This document shows, one piece after another, positions 27,901-34,461 of a stretch of 64,000 nt of DNA (the first letter of the stretch is position 1; each line of letters opens with the position of its first letter). The stretch is taken from NCBI RefSeq assembly GCF_027484365.1, contig NZ_JAIXTC010000010.1, forward strand, positions 1-64,000. The letters are read 5' to 3'. Position numbers and translations under genes: made by a program. Below the pieces are notes generated by a model, which saw only the letters and a program-made list of their open reading frames with translations, was not told the DNA's origin and did not search any database. The stretch is from Brevundimonas sp. (GTDB lineage: Bacteria > Pseudomonadota > Alphaproteobacteria > Caulobacterales > Caulobacteraceae).

Positions 27901-28449
27901 CACGAGGTCCCCTGTCCGGGCGCCCTCGCCGGTGATCCGCACGCCATAGCGACCGCGGCCGGTCGCGAACGGGCCGTCGGCGTCGCCGTCCTCATCCTCG
28001 TCCTCAGACTCATCCTGGTCGTCGGTGATCGAAATCGCCCCGCCGAGGTCAAGGGAGCCCCGAAAGCCGCCACGCAACAGGATGCCGGTCGCCCCGTCGG
28101 CGGCCTCTTCCATCTGAATGTAGGAGCCTTCGTCGAGCGTGATCTGGCTATCGGAGTCGCCGGTGATCGCCACGCCGGATGTCACCTCGACGGCGCCGTC
28201 CTCCGTGATACTGATGTCGGCCGTGCCCGTTCCGCTTGCGACCGAGGTCACGATCGGCGTGGTCCGGGTGGTGGAGATCACGACCTGGGCCTGGACCCCG
28301 GTCGCCACCAGCAATGGAGCCAGGGCAACGGCCGCTGCGTATCTTGCCATCGTCATTCGAACCGTCCCCGCGCGCCGCGCTGCACTGGGATCACGCATCG
28401 CGACGTCGGGTGGCGTTTCTAGGTTGGGTTTGTTGCGGCTCCGGAACAC
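24925..28449 (-). CDS. Type V autotransporter with Asp-rich calcium-site-like passenger
   Basis: A protein of up to 1174 residues. A signal sequence ends at GVQAQ (about residue 55). The passenger is beta-helix-like with short repeats such as SGVAITGDSDSQITLDEG and NSGAIAGVISGEAG. It is interrupted by four acidic islands at about 143-159, 342-381, 559-574 and 606-646. The last 270 residues are an autotransporter beta-barrel, starting near EVSGWAQEINFYADKD and ending LLRASFRF. The passenger would be displayed on the cell surface. The start is uncertain: GTG at 28449 gives an extended signal sequence, while ATG at 28356 has GGGGACGG just upstream. It lies 17 bases after the kinase gene, so it is probably in the same operon. 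Confidence 0.87.
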   Translation of the reverse strand: MFRSRNKPNLETPPDVAMRDPSAARRAGTVRMTMARYAAAVALAPLLVATGVQAQVVISTTRTTPIVTSVASGTGTADISITEDGAVEVTSGVAITGDSDSQITLDEGSYIQMEEAADGATGILLRGGFRGSLDLGGAISITDDQDESEDEDEDGDADGPFATGRGRYGVRITGEGARTGDLVIADTGSIYVEGEESFGLSLESDLDGRIDLYGSISVVGDDTWGVRLTGDVSGGVLLSGASVSANGENAVGVSVEGDIGGRLQIQSGITSYGYRYTSRPTSLTEFEEEDRADIELSDDTLYLEDLDADDLLQGGSALVVSANVAGGVLLGAAPVYEAGGGDEDDADNDGVEDGEEDDDGDGIKNEDDDDFDGDSILDENEGSASITTYGGSPAMVIGSATADVTLGAVGTGDHAFGLINEGSISAAGIYDDIAATALRIGGLGDRTVTLAGGLRNDNTIAASAREASATAVAIGSGATVRTLRNDGTLQASATTEGLDSAVALLIGSGASVTTLTNSGAIAGVISGEAGEAVAVRDLSGSLTRIENTGTIYGTIVETDDLNDVDDDNEDAGDEVQTGREIALDLAANTTGVTIIQSAASDQTNTDYDGDDLYDDEDPDDDGDGTPDGEDDEDNDDDNDGVYDYDESVISGEILLGSGADTLDIRNGTVQGDVSFGAGEDRLSITGSAIYRGALTDSDGRLDIAVENGTLDVRQAQALAVSSLSLGSGSELIVSIDPRAGTAGGFAVAGTAAFADTSALGVRLTSLVREDARYTIVTAGSLVYGSAAGRLAQETAPYLVVAEFSVDQALNAINVDVRRRTTAEIGFSGVETAGFAAFYDALDRDEDVRDAFLALESREDFINLYEQTLPDHSGGTLTSLASGVDAVTRALAGRNASLAPGEVSGWAQEINFYADKDRTETYGFRSEGFGVAGGYEKGTASGVIGTSFAVTSSDLQDPESEAEEVLSASLIEMGLYWRAQGGGWNTWARAAAGYATFKSVRTLVDETIRIENEAEWNGFTLSLAAGGSYERKFGRLTVRPEAYAELFSLREGSRSESGGGDSFDLEISGRDGSLANAVAVLNLGYGFGENEWLRPEVRLGWKQTLSYDAGETIARYVSGGSEFSLQSDVISGGGPLLGFGLSVGNAMGLLTLSADAQLLEDYVRYSMLLRASFRF
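26512..26634 (-). repeat. Asp-rich calcium-site-like island 2 in the autotransporter
   Basis: Codes for residues about 606-646, with DYDGDDLYDDEDPDDDGDG and NDDDNDGVYDYDES. As in the first island, DxDxDG-like loops repeat with short spacing. It lies between beta-rich passenger segments, suggesting calcium-bound linkers between folded units. Confidence 0.7.
27307..27426 (-). repeat. Asp-rich calcium-site-like island 1 in the autotransporter
   Basis: Codes for about 40 residues (342-381) with runs such as DADNDGVEDGEEDDDGDG and DDDDFDGDSILDEN. The DxDxDG spacing resembles thrombospondin type-3 or EF-hand-like calcium loops. RTX nonapeptides (GGxGxDxxx) are absent. The nucleotide sequence is a simple GAC/GAT-rich repeat and could expand or shrink by slippage. 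Confidence 0.7.
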
Positions 28450-28466
28450 TCCGGCGCAGGACAGCG

Positions 28467-29801
28467 TCAGAAAGCGGCCGTGGACCCACGCATCGCGCGG
28501 ACGGAGACGCCTGCCGGCAGTCGCACCTGCGCTCTCAATCCACCGGAGGCGAGGTTTTCCAGTGTCACCTCGCCTCCATGCGAATGCACGATGCTGCGGA
28601 CGATCGCGAGGCCAAGACCGACCCCCTCACCGTCGTCACCCAGTCGCACATAGGGGTCGAACACCCGCTGGAGGTCGGACTCGTCGAGACCAGGCCCATT
28701 GTCGTCGACCTGCAGAACGGCCCAGCCGGGATCGACCTGCACCCGGCACCGGACGGCGCCGCCGTATCGCACGGCATTGCTGACAAGATTGCCGACGACG
28801 CGTCGAAGCCCGGACTCGTCGGCCAGAACAACCGGATCGGCCCCGGGCTCCACCTCGACGCTGGCGCCGGAGTCGACGCTTTGAAAGTCGTCGGATACTG
28901 CCTCGACAAGGGACAGGAGGTGCAAGCGGGTGCGCTCGGGCGCGACCCCGGCATCCTTGACGAAGGCCAAGGCGCCTTCGACCATCCTGTCCATCCGTTC
29001 GATCTCGTTCTCTGCCCTCGCGCGCGCTGCCGGAGACAGGACCTGCAGCTGCAAGCGCAGACGGGTCAACGGCGTGCGCAGATCGTGAGCGATGGCTCCG
29101 ACCATCCGCACCCGATCGTCGACATAGGCGCGAAGTCGTCCCTGCATGTCGTTGAATGCGGTGATCGCGAGCTGGACTTCGGCCGGGCCGGACTGGCGCA
29201 TCCCGGGCGCGTACGGATCATGACCCAGCCGTTCGGCGGCCTGGGCGAAGGCGGTGATCGGCGAGGTCAACCGCGCGCCGAGCAGAACGGCGACCGGCGC
29301 GATACAGGCCAGGCTAACGATCAGCCAGGTTCCCATCCGCCTCAGCAGATCAAAGGGATCGTGGAGTGTTTCGCTCACCTCGAACCACCCGGCTTCCGTG
29401 CGGACCGCCGCGCGATATCCGGCAATGATCACCGGGTCGATCCGGGTCTGATCGAAGCCCCCCGGCGGCATGCCGGGAAACCGGTCCTGCCAAAGGCGGA
29501 CATCGTCGGGCGCAACGCCAAGCCGCGCAGCCAGCAGGGGTTCAAGCCAGGTTTGACGACTCTGATTCCGGGTCGGCTCAGGTTCTGCGGACCCGCCATC
29601 CGTTGCGGCACGCGCACGGGCAAGACCGTCAGCAACCTCGCTGACATGGACGGTCGGCGGCCCGGGCGGCCCCGGTGGCGGTGTAACCAGGAAGAACAGG
29701 ACCCCGCCGATGAACTGGGTCGCCAGAAGGGTGACCACCAATAGCGCCACCAGCCGCGCGAACAGTGTGCTCGGCATCCGGGGCCCCACCCGATCGATCA
29801 C
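28467..29801 (-). CDS. Sensor histidine kinase, EnvZ-like
   Basis: A 444-residue membrane kinase. Helix 1 (about 14-39) and helix 2 (about 156-176) enclose a periplasmic loop of about 115 residues with an unusual PPPGPPGPP start. A HAMP region follows, then the phosphoacceptor His239 in AIAHDLRTPLTRLR. The ATPase domain has the N box GNLVSNAVRYGG, DDNGPGL and GEGVGLGLAIV. The GTG at 29801 overlaps the regulator stop as GTGA, typical of coupled partners; an ATG at 29777 is the alternative. Partner of the OmpR-type regulator upstream. The autotransporter gene begins 17 bases downstream. Confidence 0.9.
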   Translation of the reverse strand: MIDRVGPRMPSTLFARLVALLVVTLLATQFIGGVLFFLVTPPPGPPGPPTVHVSEVADGLARARAATDGGSAEPEPTRNQSRQTWLEPLLAARLGVAPDDVRLWQDRFPGMPPGGFDQTRIDPVIIAGYRAAVRTEAGWFEVSETLHDPFDLLRRMGTWLIVSLACIAPVAVLLGARLTSPITAFAQAAERLGHDPYAPGMRQSGPAEVQLAITAFNDMQGRLRAYVDDRVRMVGAIAHDLRTPLTRLRLQLQVLSPAARARAENEIERMDRMVEGALAFVKDAGVAPERTRLHLLSLVEAVSDDFQSVDSGASVEVEPGADPVVLADESGLRRVVGNLVSNAVRYGGAVRCRVQVDPGWAVLQVDDNGPGLDESDLQRVFDPYVRLGDDGEGVGLGLAIVRSIVHSHGGEVTLENLASGGLRAQVRLPAGVSVRAMRGSTAAF

Positions 29802-30529
29802 TGCCGCACAACCGGGGCGTTGAACATATAGCCCTCCGACCTGAGGGTCAGAATGACGTTCTGTCCGTTCTCTCCGAGCTCCAGCTTGCGGCGCAGGCGA
29901 CAGACGAGCGTGTCCACCACGCGGCTGGAATACTCCTTGTCGTCAAGCTCCAGCGCCTCGCGCAAGGTGGCGCGGGTCAGGACCTCCCGCGGGCGATCCA
30001 TGAAAGTCATCAGCATCTGGAACTCACCGACCGACAAGGGCACCAGCACGCCATCGGGCGTGAACAGTTGATGCCTCGCCCGACGGACGCGCCAGCCCAG
30101 AAAACAATGATCACGCGGCTTGTCCGGGTCATCCAGAGGGTGGCTGCGGCGCCGCATGAGCGCCCGGATATGGGCAAGGAGTTCGCGCGGATTGAAGGGT
30201 TTGGGCAGGTAGTCGTCGGCCCCCAGTTCCAGCCCGATGATGCGATCCACATCGGTCCCCTTGGCGCTGAGCATGATCACCTGCAACCGCGGATTTGTTG
30301 CGAGCCGCAAGCAGATCGACAGCCCGTCCTCACCCGGCATCATGATGTCCAGGAGGACGATGTGGATGTCATGGTCCTCCAGAACCTGATCCATCTCGGT
30401 CGCGCAGGAAGCGCAGAAGACCTGAAAGCCGTTCTCCGCGATGTAGGCGCCCAGATCTCGGCGCACACCAGGATCGTCGTCGACCACGAGGATGTTGGGC
30501 GCGTTGTCCAGGATCAGGTCGTGCGTCAT
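29798..30529 (-). CDS. OmpR family response regulator
   Basis: A 243-residue regulator. The receiver domain has the acidic pocket VVDDDPG (Asp17-19), the phosphoacceptor Asp61 in LLDIMMPGEDG and the lysine in YLPKPFNPREL. The C-terminal winged helix ends SRVVDTLVCRLRRKLE and LTLRSEGYMF. The ATG at 30529 was chosen because it starts the receiver fold; longer readings add a polar stretch with no homology. It is the first gene of the regulator-kinase-autotransporter operon and is divergent from the EF-hand gene across 224 bases, which is the likely shared control region. Confidence 0.92.
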   Translation of the reverse strand: MTHDLILDNAPNILVVDDDPGVRRDLGAYIAENGFQVFCASCATEMDQVLEDHDIHIVLLDIMMPGEDGLSICLRLATNPRLQVIMLSAKGTDVDRIIGLELGADDYLPKPFNPRELLAHIRALMRRRSHPLDDPDKPRDHCFLGWRVRRARHQLFTPDGVLVPLSVGEFQMLMTFMDRPREVLTRATLREALELDDKEYSSRVVDTLVCRLRRKLELGENGQNVILTLRSEGYMFNAPVVRQ

Positions 30530-30753
30530 GTCGTGCCCCGCAAAGCCCCCCGGCCCGCATCGGCGATCGCGTTTGTGTGGAGATGGCAAGGCGGTTTCAT
30601 GGCTGGCTCGACCGTGAATGTTGCAGCCTTGAAACATCTGTATTCATTCGTCTTTTTGCGCCCGTCCGGACCATGACTTGCAGGTCGCCAGCACGTCGGG
30701 ACGTGGTCAGAGACGGCTGCGGGACTTCGACGCTCTGCGCAAAGGACATCGTC

Positions 30754-31461
30754 ATGCAGATATCATCGGCCCAATCATCCGGATCGGGGATGGCCCTTCA
30801 GGCTCTTCGCGATCTCTTCCAGCCCGCGACGGAGACCAGGACCGGGCAATCCCTGCCGACCTCCGAGACCGGGGGCGCCTCACGCCAGAGGCCGTCGGGC
30901 CCGCCACCCGCCGGCATGAACGGCGGAGGTTTCAATCCCGCCACAATGGGTTCACTTCTGGGCTCACAGGAAGCCGGCGCCACGCCAGGCTCCCAGATCG
31001 TCGATGACGCGGATACCGATGGCGACGGCACGATCAGCATCGAGGAGCTCGCCGCCTCGTTGCAGACCGAGGCTTCCAGTCTGACGGAGACCTTCGGTGA
31101 GGTCGATGCCGATGGCGACGGCCAGATCACCGGTGCCGAACTCGACACCAGCCTGAAGGCCCTGTTCGAGAAGAACGGTCCGCCCCCTCCGCCGTCCGGG
31201 GCGGATATCGCGTCCAGCTTATTGGGAGCGGCCGACGCTGACAGCGGCGGCTCGCTGAGTCTGGACGAGATCCTCTCCGCCCTCGGAGACGAGGACGATG
31301 GCGGGATCGCCGACACCTTCAAAACCTATGACGCCGACGGCGACGAGGCCCTGAACTCCGAGGAGCTGACCTCTGCGATCGAGGCCATGATCAGCAGCAA
31401 GTTGTCCGCCTATGCCGCCCAGGGCCAGAGCAACGACTGGACGACTTCCCTGGCCGCCTAG
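30754..31461 (+). CDS. Four-EF-hand calcium-binding protein
   Basis: A 235-residue protein with four EF-hand loops: Asp87-Glu98, Asp118-Glu129, Asp161-Glu172 and Asp193-Glu204. Loops 1 and 2 have all ligand positions (for example DADGDGQITGAE); loop 3 has Gly at the fifth position and loop 4 has Glu at the usual Gly, so these may bind less tightly. No signal peptide or membrane helix is seen. The N-terminal 80 residues are low-complexity and rich in Gly, Pro and Ser. AAAGGACATC precedes the ATG at 30754. It is divergent from the two-component system, which suggests a calcium-linked role. Confidence 0.87.
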   Translation: MQISSAQSSGSGMALQALRDLFQPATETRTGQSLPTSETGGASRQRPSGPPPAGMNGGGFNPATMGSLLGSQEAGATPGSQIVDDADTDGDGTISIEELAASLQTEASSLTETFGEVDADGDGQITGAELDTSLKALFEKNGPPPPPSGADIASSLLGAADADSGGSLSLDEILSALGDEDDGGIADTFKTYDADGDEALNSEELTSAIEAMISSKLSAYAAQGQSNDWTTSLAA

Positions 31462-31467
31462 GAACGA

Positions 31468-31501
31468 CCGGGAGCCGCCGCGCCAATGCGGCGGCTCCCG
31501 G
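31468..31501. terminator. Perfect GC-rich hairpin between convergent genes
   Basis: CCGGGAGCCGCCGC and GCGGCGGCTCCCGG form a perfect 14-base stem with a 6-base loop, 6 bases after the EF-hand stop codon. There is no clear T-tract on either side. It lies between the EF-hand gene and the convergent GH39 gene and is likely a bidirectional terminator or RNA-stabilising hairpin. Confidence 0.6.
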
Positions 31502-31587
31502 AGCGCTTCATCGGCAGCGATGCTCAGAAATCGGCTCTGTCAGGGCGCCGACCGCAACGGCCGTGAACCGGATACGACGGGTCATCT

Positions 31588-33177
31588 TCATTGCACTGCG
31601 CCTGTCGCCGGATCGATCTCCACCATCACGACGTCTTGGACAAGCATCGGCAGATCGAGCCGGCCGCGTCCGTCAGCACCGACCGTCATCTGGGTCAGTT
31701 CGGGTCGGTCCTGTGTCAGCGCCTGCAACTGGCTCAATTGCGCTTCGCTGAGAGCCGCAGGCGATCCCATCTCCAGATAGGCCGTATAGGCGTCGTTGGA
31801 TCTGAATCCGACACGGCGGACCCTGGCAGTGTAAACGCCGGAGCGGAGACCGCGCAGTTCGATCCGCAAGGGTGCAGCCGCAGCCGGCTCGCGTATCTGG
31901 CGGAAAAATGGACGGTTGCTGACCGGTTGATCCGGCAGCTCGTAACGCCAGGCCAGCACTTGAACCGTCTCGCCGTCCAGGGCGGCGATACTCTGGTCGT
32001 CGCTGGTCGGCAGTTCACGGTCGCCCAGACTGTTCAGATATTTGTAGGCGAACCACGTCGGCTTTCGCACGCCCTGTGGCGTCATCAGGCCGAACCCGCC
32101 CTCGAACGGCCTGGTCTGCGGCCCTGGCTCCTCGAACAGATCGCTGTAGGCCCAGTAGCTCATGCCCTGCACCAGACCCTCGCTCTGGCGGAGTTTGTCC
32201 AGGACGTAGGCAGCGCTGAAATAGTCGTCGTGGATCGGGTCGCGGGGATTGTAGCTGGTGCTCCATTCCGTGAAGAACAGCGGCAGGCCCGGCGTGGACG
32301 ACGCCTCAATCTCGGCTCGAACCCTGCGCACGTCAGAGACAATGGCGTCGGGACTACGCGACAGCCTGTTGTCGCCCTCGCCGCGCTCGTCGAGGAAGCC
32401 GCCCTCTACGCCATAGGTATGGGTCGTCACGAAATCGACCGCCGCGTCATGCTGGTCCGCATAGGCCAGAAACTCGGGAACCCAGGCCGCTCCGGCGGTG
32501 GACGGCCCACCGACGCGCAGCATCGGATCGACCGCCTTGATCGTCCGCGCCGTCCGAACATAGTAGTCGAAATAGGCCGCCTGATCCGCCCGCTCCCAGA
32601 AGCCGTCCAGGTTCGGCTCGTTCCAGAACTCGAAATACCAGCTCCGTACCTCCTCGGCACCGTATCGGTCGATCAGATGGCGGACGAAGGCATCGATCAG
32701 ACCGGTCCATTTCTCGGGCTGCGGGTGGGACGTGTTGCCCTTCCAGTAGAAGATCGTCTGGTCCGACGTCTTCATCGCATCGGGCGTGAAGCCCAGTTCG
32801 ATGAAGGGCTTGATCCCCATCGCAAGGAAGCTGTCGTAGAGATGGTCGATCCTGGTCCAGTCATAGACCGGACGGCCGTCCACCTCGCGATAGACGCCCA
32901 TGTCGTCGTGGAAGATGTCGTGAAAGCGAATGTAGCGGAAACCCAGCTCGTCGCGGGCAGTCCTGAGCTGCGCCAGGGCATCGTCACGGATGGTCGTGCC
33001 CGGATAGTCCGCACCGACCGAAAAGGCCGCCATCCGGTCCCGCTGTCGAGAAGGCGCCTGGGTGTCGATCACCAAAGGTCGGGCGACAGGTGAGTCCTGA
33101 GCCATCGCAACGCATGACCCTCCCAGCAGAGCGACGGTGAACGCCAAGCCGAGGCCGGTCAGATGGCTCTTTCGCAT
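31588..33177 (-). CDS. GH39 family beta-xylosidase-like glycosidase
   Basis: A 529-residue secreted glycoside hydrolase with a signal peptide ending near residue 27 (VAMAQ). The retaining catalytic pair is visible: acid/base Glu187 in YFEFWNEPNL and nucleophile Glu304 in LFFTEWSTSY. The family contains beta-xylosidases, and Caulobacter crescentus XynB2 is a known member. It would release xylose from xylo-oligosaccharides in the periplasm. It lies downstream of the GH62 gene on the same strand. Substrate is inferred from family and context. Confidence 0.87.
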   Translation of the reverse strand: MRKSHLTGLGLAFTVALLGGSCVAMAQDSPVARPLVIDTQAPSRQRDRMAAFSVGADYPGTTIRDDALAQLRTARDELGFRYIRFHDIFHDDMGVYREVDGRPVYDWTRIDHLYDSFLAMGIKPFIELGFTPDAMKTSDQTIFYWKGNTSHPQPEKWTGLIDAFVRHLIDRYGAEEVRSWYFEFWNEPNLDGFWERADQAAYFDYYVRTARTIKAVDPMLRVGGPSTAGAAWVPEFLAYADQHDAAVDFVTTHTYGVEGGFLDERGEGDNRLSRSPDAIVSDVRRVRAEIEASSTPGLPLFFTEWSTSYNPRDPIHDDYFSAAYVLDKLRQSEGLVQGMSYWAYSDLFEEPGPQTRPFEGGFGLMTPQGVRKPTWFAYKYLNSLGDRELPTSDDQSIAALDGETVQVLAWRYELPDQPVSNRPFFRQIREPAAAAPLRIELRGLRSGVYTARVRRVGFRSNDAYTAYLEMGSPAALSEAQLSQLQALTQDRPELTQMTVGADGRGRLDLPMLVQDVVMVEIDPATGAVQ

Positions 33178-33327
33178 CGCTTCCTTCCAACTCCATTCAT
33201 GGGGAGATTTTTCTCTGCGGCATGACGATCGGTTTGCACTGACACCCGTCGCCCCTCCCCCCGTGTCGGAGGGTGACTGGTGCTCTGGGGTGGTCGGCGG
33301 CCAGACGGTCTGATCGGCCCCTGCAGA

Positions 33328-34461
33328 TCACCCGGCCCGGACCGGGCACATCTGACTGACGGGGTTCAGGCCAGAGGCTTCGAGAACACCGAGGCGATAG
33401 GGGAGCTGAATGTACGGCGTGTCGGGGTCATGCGGTGCGAGGCCCTGATACAGAAACAGGATTGGCTTGCAGGGATCGATGGTCAGGGTCTGATCGTAGC
33501 CGCGGCGCACCAGTTCGCCGTGGGAAACGCCGTTGGCCCAGGCCGCGCCGTCGAAGGCGACGTTGTCGGATCCGGCGAACCTGTTCGAACCGTCAGAGGC
33601 CAACGGCGTCCATTCGCCGTCCAGTCGGTCGCTGGTCCAGGACCGGAAATATCGGCCTGCCGGGCCGATCGCCTCGATCAGCGTCAGATAGGTGCCCGTT
33701 CCGGCGATCCTGTAATGCATGCTGGCTTCGAAGACATCGTCTCGAGACCCGGTGAGGACGATCCGGGTATCCGAAAACCCGTCAGGAAACTGCCCGATCG
33801 GCGTCTGCGAGCGGAACAGGTTTCCGTGATCGTCGGTGTTGAACAGATGGCAGGTCGTCGGGTCGCAGATGACCCAGAAGTCCAGCCAGGCCTCTTCGCC
33901 GGTTGTCGCCTTGATGATGGCCGGCGTTTCGGGGAAGAACGGCCTGGGCACGCTCCAGGATGATGGATCTTCAATATCCGCAGTCGTCGAATAGAACGGC
34001 GGGCCGCTCTGGAACACCATGTACCAGAGCTTCTGAGGCTCGAAATAGAAGACCTGGGGCGCAGCGCGGTAGCCCGGTCCGATGCCAGACTGATCCAGGC
34101 GAAAAAGGGGTGCGGCCGCCGCTTCGGACCAGTCAGTGAAGCGGGTGTAGGCCATATGCCAGCCGTCGGGCCCGGCCGTCGTTATGAAGACGTGGTAGGC
34201 TCCGTTGAAGTAGACGACCGACGGATCTTTCAGGCCGAAGTCCGCGTGATCGCCGGCAGGCGCCGGAGAGATCAATGGGCCGGACGACTGCCATGCGAAC
34301 CGGGGTTCCGTTTCGGCGACAGTCTGCACTTGCGTCGCAGCCACAGGGCTGCCGGCGGCGATAAACACAGCGCCAAGGACGCCGAACACGACCCGGCGAC
34401 TGCCCTTGCCCGAAAGACGCCGTAGATGACCGCGCCGGATCGATGTCAGTGCGCCGGGCAA
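33328..34461 (-). CDS. GH62 alpha-L-arabinofuranosidase
   Basis: About 377 residues. The mature part matches GH62 closely: LKDPSVVYFNGAYHVF, GYRAAPQVFYFEPQKLWYMV, VICDPTTCHLFNTDDHGNL, YRIAGTGTYLTLIEAIGP and HGELVRRGYDQTLTI. The five-bladed propeller is complete. The enzyme removes arabinofuranose from arabinoxylan or arabinosylated xyloglucan. The start is uncertain: a TTG at 34461 gives a good signal peptide ending near GSPVAA and overlaps the GH3 stop by 16 bases, whereas an ATG at 34611 would overlap GH3 by 166 bases. Close spacing with the GH3 gene suggests one transcript. GH62 is mostly known from fungi and actinobacteria. Confidence 0.83.
   Translation of the reverse strand: MPGALTSIRRGHLRRLSGKGSRRVVFGVLGAVFIAAGSPVAATQVQTVAETEPRFAWQSSGPLISPAPAGDHADFGLKDPSVVYFNGAYHVFITTAGPDGWHMAYTRFTDWSEAAAAPLFRLDQSGIGPGYRAAPQVFYFEPQKLWYMVFQSGPPFYSTTADIEDPSSWSVPRPFFPETPAIIKATTGEEAWLDFWVICDPTTCHLFNTDDHGNLFRSQTPIGQFPDGFSDTRIVLTGSRDDVFEASMHYRIAGTGTYLTLIEAIGPAGRYFRSWTSDRLDGEWTPLASDGSNRFAGSDNVAFDGAAWANGVSHGELVRRGYDQTLTIDPCKPILFLYQGLAPHDPDTPYIQLPYRLGVLEASGLNPVSQMCPVRAG

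Noticed and set aside
24925-28449. An RTX-type calcium-binding toxin
   Set aside because: GGxGxDxxx nonapeptides are absent and the C-terminus is an autotransporter barrel, not a type I secretion signal.
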